From: Streptomyces sp. NBC_01803
GTDB lineage: Bacteria; Actinomycetota; Actinomycetes; Streptomycetales; Streptomycetaceae
Reading direction: 5' to 3'
Length of the DNA: 64,000 nucleotides
NCBI RefSeq assembly: GCF_035917415.1
Contig: NZ_CP109073.1
Location: forward strand, 4,262,501 to 4,326,500
The notes beneath the pieces are model-generated. The model was given only the letters and a program-made list of their open reading frames with translations, was not told the origin of the DNA and did not search any database. This document shows, piece after piece, positions 44,568 through 54,248 of this stretch. The translations under genes and the position numbers were made by a program. How positions within the stretch are numbered: the stretch's first letter is position 1; each line of letters starts with the position of its first letter.

Positions 44568-47500
44568 TCACTCCGTCACGTGCTCCACGAGGATGTGGCC
44601 GGTGCCGACGAGCGTGCCGGCCTCGTTGAGCAGACTGACCTCGCCGAAGACCTGGCGGTCGGCGCCGGCCGCGAGCGCGGCCTCCGCGACCGTGACCTCC
44701 GCCGCGACCTCGGCCGACGCGCCGGTGGCCAGGTCCACGGCCCGCTCGGTGTCCACGGCCACCGCGCCCAGGCCCGCGCTCAGGTACGAGTCGCGGTAGG
44801 CGAAGGTGGTGCTGCCGCTGGGCACCGCGTAGCCGTGCACCTCGATGGTGTAGGTGCCGGCCGCCGGGTCGTCGAAGCGCACGACCTCGTCGTCCGTCGG
44901 GCTGGTGGAGGCGCCGACCTCCTCGCCGTCCAGGTACACGTACAGGTCGAGGTCGGCGCCCGGGTCGGACGCGGAGTCGATCTCGACGGTGAACGAGGAG
45001 ACGCCCTCCGGCAGTTCGACCTCGCTGGTGACGTACTCGCCGGGCGTGATGGTGGGCGTGGCCGCCAGCGCGGAGCCCAGCTCACCGGCCGCGAGCGAAC
45101 CCTCGATCGGTGCGAAGCCGTTGGTGACGTCCCAGGTGACCGGGACCGGCGTGCCGACCTGGGCCTCCTCGACGGTCACCGTCTCCGGCTCGAAGGCCGC
45201 GCCGAGCGCGGTGGCCGTCACGGTGTACGGGTTGTTCAGCAGCGGCGAGGTCCGCCGCGACTCGACCTCGATCTCCCACACGCCCGGGGTGGGGTTGGCG
45301 TAGGAACGCAGGTCGGGCCGGCAGGTGTTGGCCGGGTTGTCGTAGTTGGGGTAGCAGTAGGGCGTGGAGCTCACGTCGGCCGGAGTGCCCTCGGGGGAGA
45401 TGGCGATCCAGCGGGTCTGGCTCCCCTCGGCCAGGCCGCTCATCGCGACCTGGAGCGTCGCCGTGCCCTCCGGCACCGTGACGAAGTACGAGGTGGTGCT
45501 GTTGCGCTGGGCCGTGCCGGAGCGGGAGACGGCGTAGCTCGGTCCACTCAGCTTCTCCGGCACGACGACGGTCGACAGGATCTGCTTGTCGACGCCCCGG
45601 GTCGAGGAGTCGTCCACGGTGAGGATCGCGCTGTGCGCGCCGGCCGAGCGCGGCTTGGCCTGGATCTTCACGGTGACCGGCACGTTCAGCGGAAGCTGGA
45701 CCGTGTCGGAGCCGACGAGCCGGAAGGTGTTCTCGTCGTTGTTGACCAGCTCCAGCTCGTGCCACACGGGGCGGTTGGGGCCGGTGGTGCGGGTGATGGT
45801 GACCTCGTAGGTCTCGGACGCGCCGACCGCCGGAGCGGACTCGCGGTCGTAGACGCCGTCGCCGGAGCCCGGGGTGTCCAGGAAGCCGTCGAGGGTGTGG
45901 TCGACCGGGGCCGACACGGTGTACTCGCGGGCCGTGGCGCCGCGGGTGATGAGCCGCCAGGCGCCCTCGGTGTCCATCAGGCCGGTGCCCTGCTCGTGTG
46001 CCTGGACGCCCTCGATCGGGTCCGCGGAGCTCGTCAGCGCGGTCCGCAGATCGGCGGCGGACAGGTCGATGCCCCGCTGCTTCGCGGCGGACAGCAGCAG
46101 CGCGGACGCGCCCGTGACCTGCGGCGAGGACATCGAGGTGCCCTGGAGCATGCCGTAGCCGGGCGGCAGGTCGTAGCCGGCCTCGGCGACCGGGGCGCCC
46201 TCCATCCAGGTCGGGATGGTGTTGATGGAGGCACCGGGGCCGACGATGGTCGGCTTGAAGCCGCCGTCGTCGCGCGGGCCGACGCTGGAGAACGGCATCA
46301 TCGCGTAGTCGGTGCGCACGCCGGAGCCGTAGTTGGCGGCCCAGGTGGCGCGGGAGACGCCGGCGCCGACGCTGACCACGCGCTCGGCCACCGACGGGTC
46401 GCCGACGGTGTTGGTGCCGGGGCCGTCGTTGCCCGCGGAGATGAAGAGCTGCACGTCGTAGGTGTCGATCAGCTCGGCGTACAGCCGGGCCCGCGCGTTG
46501 TTGCCGTCGTTGAGGGCGGGCAGGCCGCCGATCGAGACGTTGACGAGGTCGACGTCGCGGTTGACGACGAGGTCGATCATGCCCTCGAAGAGCGCGGTGT
46601 AGGTGCAGCCGCCGCTGAACAGGCAGGCGCGCGAGGAGACGATCGTCGCGCCCGGCGCCGCGCCGTTCATGGCGCCGCCGAACAGGCCGTTGGCGGCGGT
46701 GATGCCCGCCACGTGGGAGCCGTGGTCGCTGGCGACGATGCCGATGTTGACGAAGTCACGGACCTGGCCGACCCAGTCGCCGCCGTAGGGGTCCATCGGG
46801 ACGTCCTCGCGGATCTCCACCACGAACGGCATGGTCTCGGCGACCTCGGTGCCCGGGTCGTCGGTGCCGAAGTAGGCGACCTCGTGGTCCTCGCCGTAGG
46901 GGTCCAGCACGGCCTCGTCGGTGAAGTCGGCGTCGGCGTCGAGGTCGACGCGGACCGTGCCCGCCGCCGGGTCGTACAGCAGCGGCCAGGAGTCGGTGGT
47001 GTCGCCGTCCCGGTTCACGTCGCCGCCGACCTCGCCGATCGCGACGGACTCGCGGAAGGTGTTGATCAGGTAGCTTCCGGTCGGCGCGGTGAACTGCCGC
47101 CCGGCGTAGGCGAACGAGGGGCCGGTGACCGAGGTGACCATCGCGCGCCACGAGCCGTCGCCGTCGATGATCGGGTCGGTGGCGGTCACCCAGTCCGTGA
47201 TCTTGCGCGCGCCCGTGGTGGTCTCCTGGAGCGCGGGGTGCGCCAGGTCGACGCCGCTGTCGAGCACGCCGATGGTGATGCCGCGTCCGTCGTACCGGGG
47301 GTTGTCCTCGACGAAGTCGACGGCGCCGGTCTCGAAGGCCGGCTGGTAGGGGTTGGTGGCCGGGGTGTCCTCGTCGGGCCCCGGGTAGCTCCGCTCCGCG
47401 GTGGCCCGGTCGCCCGAGGCGGACTCGGGCTGGGGGTCCGGCACTTGGATGACGTCGTTCAGGTCGATCGCGAGCACCGACGACAGCTCGGTGGCCTCGT

Positions 47501-47885
47501 CGATGGCGGCCTGGGCCCGGCCGGTGGGGACGGTGGCCCGGACGTAGCCGATCTCGTCGTCGGTGAAGCCGACGGAGGCTCCGGTGACGGCGTCGAGCTG
47601 ATCGGCCACCTCGGCCGTCTCACCCGGCTCGGCGGCGACGAGCAGGGTGACGAACGGCTTGTCGGCGGCCCTGGCCTCGGCGAGCAGGGCCGCGTCCTGG
47701 GTGCCGAACTTCTCGCCGAGCGGCTTGTCCGGCCCGGTGTTGGCCGCGTCGTCGGTCGCCAGGACAGGGGTGGCGCCGGTCAGCGCGAGAACCGCCACCA
47801 GACCGGCGGCGAGTGCCGTCCGGCGCAGCCGGCCGCGGCCGGGTTCGCCGACCGGTGGGGTTATGGGCTGGTGTCTCAATGGCAT
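44568..47885 (-). CDS. Secreted subtilisin-like serine protease (S8), multidomain
   Basis: A 1,105-aa exoenzyme. A basic start and hydrophobic signal segment (about 23-44, ending VLA) are followed by an I9-like propeptide (about 75-150) and the S8 catalytic domain with Asp209 (VLDSGVD), His391 (DHGSHVAG) and Ser584 (GTSMSSP). A large acidic insert lies between Asp and His. The C-terminal half (about 690-1105) has beta-sandwich and PPC-like domains. Start 47885 has AAGGA at proper spacing; ATG 47891 is an alternative. Nutrient or developmental proteolysis is the likely role, and a part in peptide maturation is possible. Confidence 0.92.
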   Translation of the reverse strand: MPLRHQPITPPVGEPGRGRLRRTALAAGLVAVLALTGATPVLATDDAANTGPDKPLGEKFGTQDAALLAEARAADKPFVTLLVAAEPGETAEVADQLDAVTGASVGFTDDEIGYVRATVPTGRAQAAIDEATELSSVLAIDLNDVIQVPDPQPESASGDRATAERSYPGPDEDTPATNPYQPAFETGAVDFVEDNPRYDGRGITIGVLDSGVDLAHPALQETTTGARKITDWVTATDPIIDGDGSWRAMVTSVTGPSFAYAGRQFTAPTGSYLINTFRESVAIGEVGGDVNRDGDTTDSWPLLYDPAAGTVRVDLDADADFTDEAVLDPYGEDHEVAYFGTDDPGTEVAETMPFVVEIREDVPMDPYGGDWVGQVRDFVNIGIVASDHGSHVAGITAANGLFGGAMNGAAPGATIVSSRACLFSGGCTYTALFEGMIDLVVNRDVDLVNVSIGGLPALNDGNNARARLYAELIDTYDVQLFISAGNDGPGTNTVGDPSVAERVVSVGAGVSRATWAANYGSGVRTDYAMMPFSSVGPRDDGGFKPTIVGPGASINTIPTWMEGAPVAEAGYDLPPGYGMLQGTSMSSPQVTGASALLLSAAKQRGIDLSAADLRTALTSSADPIEGVQAHEQGTGLMDTEGAWRLITRGATAREYTVSAPVDHTLDGFLDTPGSGDGVYDRESAPAVGASETYEVTITRTTGPNRPVWHELELVNNDENTFRLVGSDTVQLPLNVPVTVKIQAKPRSAGAHSAILTVDDSSTRGVDKQILSTVVVPEKLSGPSYAVSRSGTAQRNSTTSYFVTVPEGTATLQVAMSGLAEGSQTRWIAISPEGTPADVSSTPYCYPNYDNPANTCRPDLRSYANPTPGVWEIEVESRRTSPLLNNPYTVTATALGAAFEPETVTVEEAQVGTPVPVTWDVTNGFAPIEGSLAAGELGSALAATPTITPGEYVTSEVELPEGVSSFTVEIDSASDPGADLDLYVYLDGEEVGASTSPTDDEVVRFDDPAAGTYTIEVHGYAVPSGSTTFAYRDSYLSAGLGAVAVDTERAVDLATGASAEVAAEVTVAEAALAAGADRQVFGEVSLLNEAGTLVGTGHILVEHVTE

Positions 47886-48022
47886 GAGCATCCTTGTTCG
47901 GAATGCGGAGCGGGATGACCGGTCATCATACGGAAGAGGCGTGCGGGGAAAAGCGTCTGACGGGAACTTGACGCATTCCGGCCAGTTACGTTTGCGTGAA
48001 GCCGGGTTCCGGCGCCCGGCGT

Positions 48023-49009
48023 TCAGCGCGGCATGACCACGACATAAGTGGCCGGCGGCCGTCCGGCGGCGGCGCGCAGCGCCTGGCGTACGGCGTCGGC
48101 CTGGTGCCCGGGCGATTCGCGGAGCTTGCGCGGGGTCGTCCGGATCACCGTGATGCCCAGCCCGGTCAGGGTCTGCCGGGTGCGGTCGTGTTCGGTCCGC
48201 TCCGCGTCGTCGGCCCGCTGCCGGGGGCCCCGGGCGTCGATCTCCACGGCGACCGCCTGCTCCGGCCAGTAGGCGTCCATGGCACACAGGAAGGGTCCGT
48301 CCGGCAGCCACAGGGCCACGTTCCAGCACGGATCGGGCAGCCCGGCCGCACGCACCGTCTCCAGCAGCCTCTCCTCCGCCATGGTCCGGCCCTCCACCAG
48401 CAGCGCGTCGATGGCGGTGGCCACGTGCGGATGACTCAGCAGCCGGGCGCGGGTCAGCTCCCTGATGACCGCCTGGGGATCGCAGTGCCCGCCGCGCACC
48501 GCCTCGGTCAGCAGCCGCCGGACGGCGAGCTGGTCGGGCAGCCGCGCGATCGCGTCGGCCAGGGCCCGGGGCACGGGGGCGACCGGGAACCCGCCCAGTT
48601 CCACCGGCCGGGGCAGCCGGTGGGTCCGTACCACGCGGGCGAACCCGGCCGTCCGCAGCCGCCGGGTGCGCGGCACCAGCACGTCCACCCGGTCCAGCGC
48701 GGTCAGCGGCGGCGCCCCGGTGAAGCCGTGCAGCGCGAGCGCGGCCAGTCCGCTGACCACGGCCTCGCCCTCCCGCCCGCCGATGTAGCCGAGGGCGGCG
48801 TGCAGGATCTCGTCACCGGTGGGCGGTCCGGCGTGCAGCAGGAAGACCCCGGGCAGCGGCATCTGCCAGGGGCCTCCGGGCCGGCAGCGCTCATGGGCGG
48901 CGGCGAGCGACACCCCGTGCGCCCGCAGCTGCTGGCTGGTCATCACGAGCCGCTGTACATCGGCGAGTTGGCGGAGCGGGCGAGGGGTGAGCGGCGAGTT
49001 CTCGGTCAT
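48023..49009 (-). CDS. DUF559/Vsr-like endonuclease-fold protein
   Basis: A 328-aa protein. The N-terminal part (about 1-200) resembles the AbiEi-like/type IV antitoxin winged-helix region common ahead of DUF559 domains (LRAHGVSLAAAHERCRPG, LPGVFLLH). The C-terminal domain (about 220-310) has a conserved AVAVEIDARG and a VIRTTPRKL segment, the E-x-D and strand order of Vsr-like PD-(D/E)XK proteins. It is chromosomal and widespread in Streptomyces. Role unknown. ATG 49009 is preferred over 49036. Confidence 0.75.
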   Translation of the reverse strand: MTENSPLTPRPLRQLADVQRLVMTSQQLRAHGVSLAAAHERCRPGGPWQMPLPGVFLLHAGPPTGDEILHAALGYIGGREGEAVVSGLAALALHGFTGAPPLTALDRVDVLVPRTRRLRTAGFARVVRTHRLPRPVELGGFPVAPVPRALADAIARLPDQLAVRRLLTEAVRGGHCDPQAVIRELTRARLLSHPHVATAIDALLVEGRTMAEERLLETVRAAGLPDPCWNVALWLPDGPFLCAMDAYWPEQAVAVEIDARGPRQRADDAERTEHDRTRQTLTGLGITVIRTTPRKLRESPGHQADAVRQALRAAAGRPPATYVVVMPR

Positions 49010-49155
49010 GTCCGGCCGATTCCCCCTGACGGGCACTCAGGCAACCTCCGTTACCCATCCGTTGGTAAACAGGGACAACCCCGCTCAAAATGAACTGACG
49101 TTCGGGCGCGCGATGAGCACCACGGTGACGTCCGCGCGCCGTCGGGGTTCAGGGG

Positions 49156-51747
49156 TCAGGCGTCCCGTTCCTGGGCGCGCAGGGCGCGGGCCAGGTCGTC
49201 GCGGGATTCCAGGATCAGGCGGCGCAGCGCCGGGGGCGCGTTCTCGTGGGACGTCAGCCAGGCGTCCGTGGCGTCCAGCGTGGCGCGGTCGCCCTGGAGT
49301 GCCGGGAACAGGCCGCGCACGATCGTCATCGCGATCTCGATCGTGCGCTCCCGCCACACCCGGTCCACGGCCGCGAAGTACCGTGCCGTGTACGGCGCCA
49401 GCAGCGCCTGCTGACCGCTGCGCGCGAAGCCGTCGACCGTCGCCTCGACCAGCGCGTTGGACAGCTCGTCCGTCTCCAGGACCTGCGCCCAGGCCGCCGC
49501 CTTCACCTCGGCCGACGGCCGGGCCGCCAGGCAGCGCACCTGGTGGCGCTTCCCCGACGCCGTGTCGTCGCGGGCGAGTTCGGCGGCGAGACCGTCCTCG
49601 CCGACGTGGCCGTGGGTGGCCAGCGGCAGCAGGAAGAGCCAGCGCAGCTCCTGGTCGACGTCCAGCCCCTCGATCCTGGCGGTACCCGCCAGCAGCCCGG
49701 CCAGCAGCTGGAAGTCGGCGTCGGAGACGGCGCTGCCCGCGAAGAAACGGGCCCACGCGAGCTGGTGGTCACCGCCGGGCGCGGCCCGCCGCAGCTCTCC
49801 GAGGGCCGCCGCCGCCAACTCCGCGCCCGCTGCCGCGCGCCGGGCCGGGGGAGTGTAGTGATCCAGGGCGACGTGTGCCCAGGCGTGCACCATCTGGAGC
49901 ACGCCGATCTCCGTCTCCGTCCCCGCGAAGTCCCGTACCAGCCCCAGGAAGTCGCGGGCCGGCATCAGGCCGTCGCGGGTCAGGTTCCACAGCGCGGACC
50001 AGCACAGCGCGCGGGCCAGCGGGTCGGTGATCTCGCCGAGCCGGGCCCGCAGGGTGTCCAGCGAGCCCTCGTCGAACCGGGTCTTGCAGTACGTCAGGTC
50101 CTCGTCGTTGACCAGGATCAGCTCCGGCCGCTCGGCCCCGGCCAGCGCGGGCACGACCGTGCGCGGGCCCGTCACATCGGCCTCGGCCCGCGCGTACCGC
50201 ACCAGCGGCCCGCCGGGCTCCGCGCGCCGGTAGAAGCCGATCGCGACGCGGTGCGGGCGGAGCGTGGGATGGCTCTCGGCCGCCTCCTGGAGCACGGACA
50301 GCTCGGTGACGCGCCCGGCGGAGTCGTAGGTGGCGTGCGGCGTCAGCGAGTTGACCCCGGCGGTCTGGAGCCACGCCTTGGCCCACTCGCCCATGTCGCG
50401 GCCGGAGGTCTCCGCCAGCACCGTCAGCAGGTCCTCCAGCCGGGTGTTGCCGTAGGCGTGGCGCCGGAAGTAGCGCCGGGCGCCCTCCAGGAAGGCGTCG
50501 CGGCCCACGTAGGCGACGAGCTGCTTGAGGACCGAGGCGCCCTTGGCGTAGGTGATGCCGTCGAAGTTGAGCTTGGCGTCCTGGAGATCGCGGATGTCCG
50601 CGGTGATCGGGTGGGTCGAGGGGAGCTGGTCCGCGCGGTAGGCCCACGCCTTGCGGCGGTTGGCGAAGGTGATCCAGCCCTCCTCGAACCGTGTCGCCTC
50701 CACCAGCGAGAAGGCGCCCATGAAGTCCGCGAAGGACTCCTTGAGCCACAGGTCGTCCCACCACTCCATGGTCACCAGGTCGCCGAACCACATGTGCGCC
50801 ATCTCGTGCAGCAGCGTGTTCGCCCGGCCCTGGTACGCCGCCCGCGTGGTGCGGCCCCGGAAGACGTACTCCTCGCGGAACGTCACCAGCCCCGGATTCT
50901 CCATCGCGCCGAGGTTGTACTCCGGCACGAACGCCTGGTCGTACTTGCCGAACGGGTACGGATATCCGAAGTGCTCGTGGAAGAAGTCGAAGCCCTGCTT
51001 GGTGGTCGCGAAGATCTCGTCCGGATCGAAGTGCCGGGCGAGCCCCTTGCGGCACAGCGCGCCGAGCGGGATCTCCAGGAGCGAGCCGTCGGGCAGCTCG
51101 CGCGTGTAGTGGTCGCGCACGTGGTGGTAGGGCCCGGCGAGCACGGCCGTGATGTAGGTGGAGATCGGCCGCGTGGGGGCGAACGTCCAGGTGGCGGCGG
51201 ACGTCCCGGGCAGCTCCTCACGGCCGGTCTCGGCGCCGTTGCCGAGCACCGTCCAGTGCGCGGGGGCGGTCACCTTCAGCGCGAACGGCGCCTTCAGGTC
51301 CGGCTGTTCGAAGGTGGCGAAGACACGGCGCGCGTCGGCCGGCTCGTACTGGGTGTACAGATACGTCTCGCCGTCCTCCGGGTCCGTGAAGTGGTGCAGT
51401 CCCTCCCCGGTGTGGCTGTAGGCGCAGGCGGCGTCGACGATCAGCTCGTTCTCGGCGGCCAGCCCGGCCAGCGCGACGCGGGTGCCGTCGAAGACCTGGT
51501 CGACCACGAGCGGCACGCCGTTGAGCGTCACGGAGTGCACATGCGGCGCGAGCAGGTCGGCGAAGCTGTCCGCGCCCTCCGCCGCGCAGGCGAAGCGGAT
51601 CGTCGTGGTGGAGCGGAACGTGCGCGGCCCGGTGGCCGGCGGCGGCTCGGTCGCGGACCGCAGGTCGAGGGAGACCTCGTACCCGTGCACGGTCAGCAGC
51701 CCGGCCCGCTCGCGGGCCTCGTCGCGGGTCAGATTCTCTCCGGGCAC
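49156..51747 (-). CDS. pepN: Aminopeptidase N paralogue (M1 family)
   Basis: An 863-aa M1 peptidase. GAMEN is at 280-284, the zinc site HEMAH at 314-318 with the downstream Glu in KESF, followed by the normal C-terminal helical domain ending ALRAQERDA. It is a clear paralogue of the enzyme at 41867-44434, with the same VPGxNLTRxEA start. Its extreme C-terminus is the closest match to the opposite-strand relic at 25140-25307, so a gene of this type once stood, or was copied, there. Divergent from the nitroreductase gene. Confidence 0.94.
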   Translation of the reverse strand: MPGENLTRDEARERAGLLTVHGYEVSLDLRSATEPPPATGPRTFRSTTTIRFACAAEGADSFADLLAPHVHSVTLNGVPLVVDQVFDGTRVALAGLAAENELIVDAACAYSHTGEGLHHFTDPEDGETYLYTQYEPADARRVFATFEQPDLKAPFALKVTAPAHWTVLGNGAETGREELPGTSAATWTFAPTRPISTYITAVLAGPYHHVRDHYTRELPDGSLLEIPLGALCRKGLARHFDPDEIFATTKQGFDFFHEHFGYPYPFGKYDQAFVPEYNLGAMENPGLVTFREEYVFRGRTTRAAYQGRANTLLHEMAHMWFGDLVTMEWWDDLWLKESFADFMGAFSLVEATRFEEGWITFANRRKAWAYRADQLPSTHPITADIRDLQDAKLNFDGITYAKGASVLKQLVAYVGRDAFLEGARRYFRRHAYGNTRLEDLLTVLAETSGRDMGEWAKAWLQTAGVNSLTPHATYDSAGRVTELSVLQEAAESHPTLRPHRVAIGFYRRAEPGGPLVRYARAEADVTGPRTVVPALAGAERPELILVNDEDLTYCKTRFDEGSLDTLRARLGEITDPLARALCWSALWNLTRDGLMPARDFLGLVRDFAGTETEIGVLQMVHAWAHVALDHYTPPARRAAAGAELAAAALGELRRAAPGGDHQLAWARFFAGSAVSDADFQLLAGLLAGTARIEGLDVDQELRWLFLLPLATHGHVGEDGLAAELARDDTASGKRHQVRCLAARPSAEVKAAAWAQVLETDELSNALVEATVDGFARSGQQALLAPYTARYFAAVDRVWRERTIEIAMTIVRGLFPALQGDRATLDATDAWLTSHENAPPALRRLILESRDDLARALRAQERDA

Positions 51748-51880
51748 GGTCGACTTCCCTTCGCTCTTGCGGGCGCGAGTCAGCATGTCACGGGCGTTCC
51801 GGGGAGCGCACGCGGAATGCGGCCGGGGTGCCGTGGTGTTCCCCGCGTGACCGCCCGCCCCGGCCGACGAGGAGACCCGC

Positions 51881-52510
51881 ATGCCCGAGAAGACCCCCGC
51901 CGACTTCTGGTTCGACCCGCTCTGTCCGTGGGCCTGGATGACCTCCCGCTGGATGCTGGAGGTCGAGCGGGTGCGCCCGGTGGAGGTGCGCTGGCACGTG
52001 ATGAGCCTGGCCGTGCTCAACGAGCCCCGCCTCGGTGAGATGTCCGAGGAGTACGTCGCGCTGCTGAAGACGGCCTGGGGCCCGGTGCGGGTGTGCGTCG
52101 CCGCCGAGCGGGAGCACGGCCCCGAGGTGCTCGGGGCGCTCTACACGGCGCTGGGCACCCGCTACCACAACCAGGGCAAGGAGCGGAACCGCGAGACGCT
52201 GGTCGAGGCCCTGGCCGAGGCCGGCCTGCCGGCCGGGCTGGCCGACGCGGCGGAGTCCGACCGCTACGACGCCGAGGTGCGCGCCTCGCACAAGTCCGGC
52301 ATCGACCTGGTCGGCCAGGACGTCGGCACGCCGGTCATCGCGGTGCCGGGCGCCGACGGCGGGCAGACGGCGTTCTTCGGCCCGGTCGTCACCCCGACGC
52401 CCAGGGGCGAGGCCGCCGCCCGGCTGTGGGACGGCACGCTGCTGGTGGCGTCCACGCCCGGCTTCTTCGAGATCAAGCGGACCCGGGACACCGAGCCGAG
52501 CTTCGACTGA
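51881..52510 (+). CDS. Mycothiol-dependent nitroreductase, Rv2466c-like DsbA family
   Basis: A 209-aa thioredoxin-fold protein. FWFDPLCPWAWMTSRW (residues 9-24) contains the C-P-W-A active site of Rv2466c-type enzymes, which reduce nitro compounds with mycothiol in actinobacteria. VGTPVIAVPG (about 147-156) is the cis-Pro region. The ATG has GAGGAG upstream, and a 14-bp hairpin terminator follows 40 nt after the stop. Mycothiol use supports an actinobacterial host. Confidence 0.9.
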   Translation: MPEKTPADFWFDPLCPWAWMTSRWMLEVERVRPVEVRWHVMSLAVLNEPRLGEMSEEYVALLKTAWGPVRVCVAAEREHGPEVLGALYTALGTRYHNQGKERNRETLVEALAEAGLPAGLADAAESDRYDAEVRASHKSGIDLVGQDVGTPVIAVPGADGGQTAFFGPVVTPTPRGEAAARLWDGTLLVASTPGFFEIKRTRDTEPSFD

Positions 52511-53033
52511 GCCCGGCCGGCCCCGGCGGATCGCCGGGCCTCGGAGACGGCCCCCGCGCGACGCCTTCGCGCGGGGGCCGTTCCGTGTCCCCGCCCGCCC
52601 GATGGGTGAGAAGACGATCCAGGCGGCAGGGAGTCCGGGGAAGCGGGTCCGGTGGGTGGCCCGGGGGCGGCGGTGCGCCGACCCGCTCCTTCGCCGCCGG
52701 GTAACGGGCCGTCACATCCTGCCAGTTCATCACGCGCCACAGGGCCTCGGGAAAGTCGACCTTCCGGTCGCGGTACCGGAGGTGGACGCCGCGCCCCGCT
52801 GCCGGGACCTGGTCCACGTCCCGCCGGTGGTCGTGGATCCGCTCCAGCACCGGCCGCCCGTGCTCCCGCACCGGCCGCCCGGTGACCGGCTCGCGGACCG
52901 GCACCTCCGTGCCGTCCCCCTCCAAGGGCTCACCGCCACCGTCACCGGTCTTCCGCGCCTCTTCCAGCTGCTGGGATGTGCGTGGCCATACCGTTGCCCA
53001 TCTCCCGTAAATGCGATCCACTTGCAGTAACAA
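52473..53033 (-). CDS. Hypothetical protein, doubtful
   Basis: The only sensible reading of the region 52582-53151. The minus strand has an open frame starting MLLQVDRIYGRWATVWPRTS and continuing with a normal-looking, charged sequence up to FPEALWRVMNWQDVTARYPA (about residue 115). After that it becomes Pro/Arg-rich and runs through the terminator and into the nitroreductase stop, so the true gene, if any, is shorter or its end is decayed. No family recognised. Confidence 0.35.
   Translation of the reverse strand: MLLQVDRIYGRWATVWPRTSQQLEEARKTGDGGGEPLEGDGTEVPVREPVTGRPVREHGRPVLERIHDHRRDVDQVPAAGRGVHLRYRDRKVDFPEALWRVMNWQDVTARYPAAKERVGAPPPPGHPPDPLPRTPCRLDRLLTHRAGGDTERPPREGVARGPSPRPGDPPGPAGLSRSSARCPGSA
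52547..52581 (+). terminator. Hairpin terminator after the nitroreductase gene
   Basis: A perfect 14-bp inverted repeat (52547-52560 with 52568-52581) with a 7-nt loop, followed by TTCC. Confidence 0.75.
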
Positions 53034-53151
53034 CCTATCAGCGGCGACGCGCGCCCACCCCTTCCGGTGTCGCGAAGATCACGCCGGGATCGCGCACGGG
53101 GTCGGTTAGCGTCGGGAGCGTCTCCGTCCCCCAGAACCATGGAGTCGCCCC

Positions 53152-53733
53152 ATGAGCACCGCCGTCCTCGCCGATCTGCTGCCCGCCGCCACCGCGCCCA
53201 GGGCCCGGGTCAGGGACGCCGCGCTGGTCCTCGGGGGCGCGGCGCTCACCGGTGTCGCCGCCCAGATCGCCGTCCCGGTGCCGGGCTCGCCCGTGCCGGT
53301 CACCGGCCAGACGTTCGCCGCGCTGCTCATCGGCGCGTCCCTCGGCACCCACCGCGCGCTGCTCTCCCTCACGCTCTACGCCCTCGCCGGCATGGCCGGG
53401 ACGCCCTGGTTCGCGGAGGGCACCTCCGGGTACGGCATGCCGACCTTCGGCTACGTCATCGGCATGGCGCTGGCCGCCGCCCTCGTCGGCGCCCTCGCGG
53501 CGCGCGGCGGCGACCGGACGGTGCCCAGGACCGTGGCGACCATGGCCCTCGGCACGGCCGTCATCTACGCCGTCGGCGTGCCCTATCTCGCGGTCGCCGC
53601 CGACATGTCGCTCACCGAGGCCGCCGACAAGGGGCTCGTGCCCTTCCTCATCGGCGACGCGCTCAAGGCCGCCCTCGCCATGGGCGCCCTGCCCGCCGCC
53701 TGGAAGCTGGTCGGCCGGGGCGACCGGGACTGA
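53152..53733 (+). CDS. bioY: BioY, substrate-binding S component of a biotin ECF transporter
   Basis: A 193-aa membrane protein with about six helices. QIAVPVPGSPVPVTGQTFAALLIGA (about 38-62) is the BioY signature, and the extended loop with GTPWF and GYGMPTFGYVIG is conserved. BioY binds biotin with high affinity; it needs the general EcfAAT module encoded elsewhere or may work alone. The ATG starts 118 bp after the doubtful ORF. RpiB follows after about 40 bp. Confidence 0.93.
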   Translation: MSTAVLADLLPAATAPRARVRDAALVLGGAALTGVAAQIAVPVPGSPVPVTGQTFAALLIGASLGTHRALLSLTLYALAGMAGTPWFAEGTSGYGMPTFGYVIGMALAAALVGALAARGGDRTVPRTVATMALGTAVIYAVGVPYLAVAADMSLTEAADKGLVPFLIGDALKAALAMGALPAAWKLVGRGDRD

Positions 53734-53771
53734 TGGCCGCCGCCGGGGGCGCCCATGTCAGACTCCTCCCC

Positions 53772-54248
53772 ATGCGCGTCTATCTGGGTTCCGACCACGC
53801 CGGCTTCGACCTCAAGAGCCACCTGATCGACTGGCTCAAGGGCCAGGGCCACCAGCCGGTGGACTGCGGCCCCCATCAGTACGACGGTGACGACGACTAC
53901 CCGCCGTTCTGCCTGCGCGCCGCCGAGCGCGCCGCCGCCGACCCCGAGGCCCTCGGCATCGTCATCGGCGGCTCGGGCAACGGCGAGGCCATCGCCGCCA
54001 ACAAGGTGCGCGGCGTGCGCTGCGCCCTCGCCTGGAGCGAGGAGACCGCCCGCCTCGGCCGCCAGCACAACGACGCCAACGTCATCAGCGTCGGCGCCCG
54101 CATGCACACCGCCGACGAGGCCACCGCGTTCGTCGCCGCCTTCCTCGCCACTCCCTACTCGGGCGAGGAGCGGCACAGCCGCCGCATCGGCATGCTCGGC
54201 GCGTACGAGACGGACGGCACCTTGCCACCCCTGCCCGAGCAGAGCTGA
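53772..54248 (+). CDS. rpiB: Ribose-5-phosphate isomerase B
   Basis: A 158-aa RpiB/LacA-family isomerase that interconverts ribose-5-P and ribulose-5-P. MRVYLGSDHAGFDLK at the start, VIGGSGNGEAIAANKVRG (about 66-83) and NDANVISVGARM (about 102) are the active-site motifs. As in other actinobacterial RpiB proteins Ser replaces the Cys of the E. coli enzyme in the G-S-G-N loop. Its stop overlaps the ATG of the glycosylase gene (TGATG). Confidence 0.93.
   Translation: MRVYLGSDHAGFDLKSHLIDWLKGQGHQPVDCGPHQYDGDDDYPPFCLRAAERAAADPEALGIVIGGSGNGEAIAANKVRGVRCALAWSEETARLGRQHNDANVISVGARMHTADEATAFVAAFLATPYSGEERHSRRIGMLGAYETDGTLPPLPEQS

Noticed and set aside
44568-47885. Assigning the subtilase as the LanP of the lanthipeptide cluster
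   Set aside because: It is 10 kb away, much larger than LanP proteins and flanked by core genes; kept only as a hypothesis to test.
52730-53140. Second minus-strand frame overlapping the doubtful gene before bioY
   Set aside because: Arg/Ser/Gly-rich shadow composition; the frame at 52473-53033 is more protein-like.
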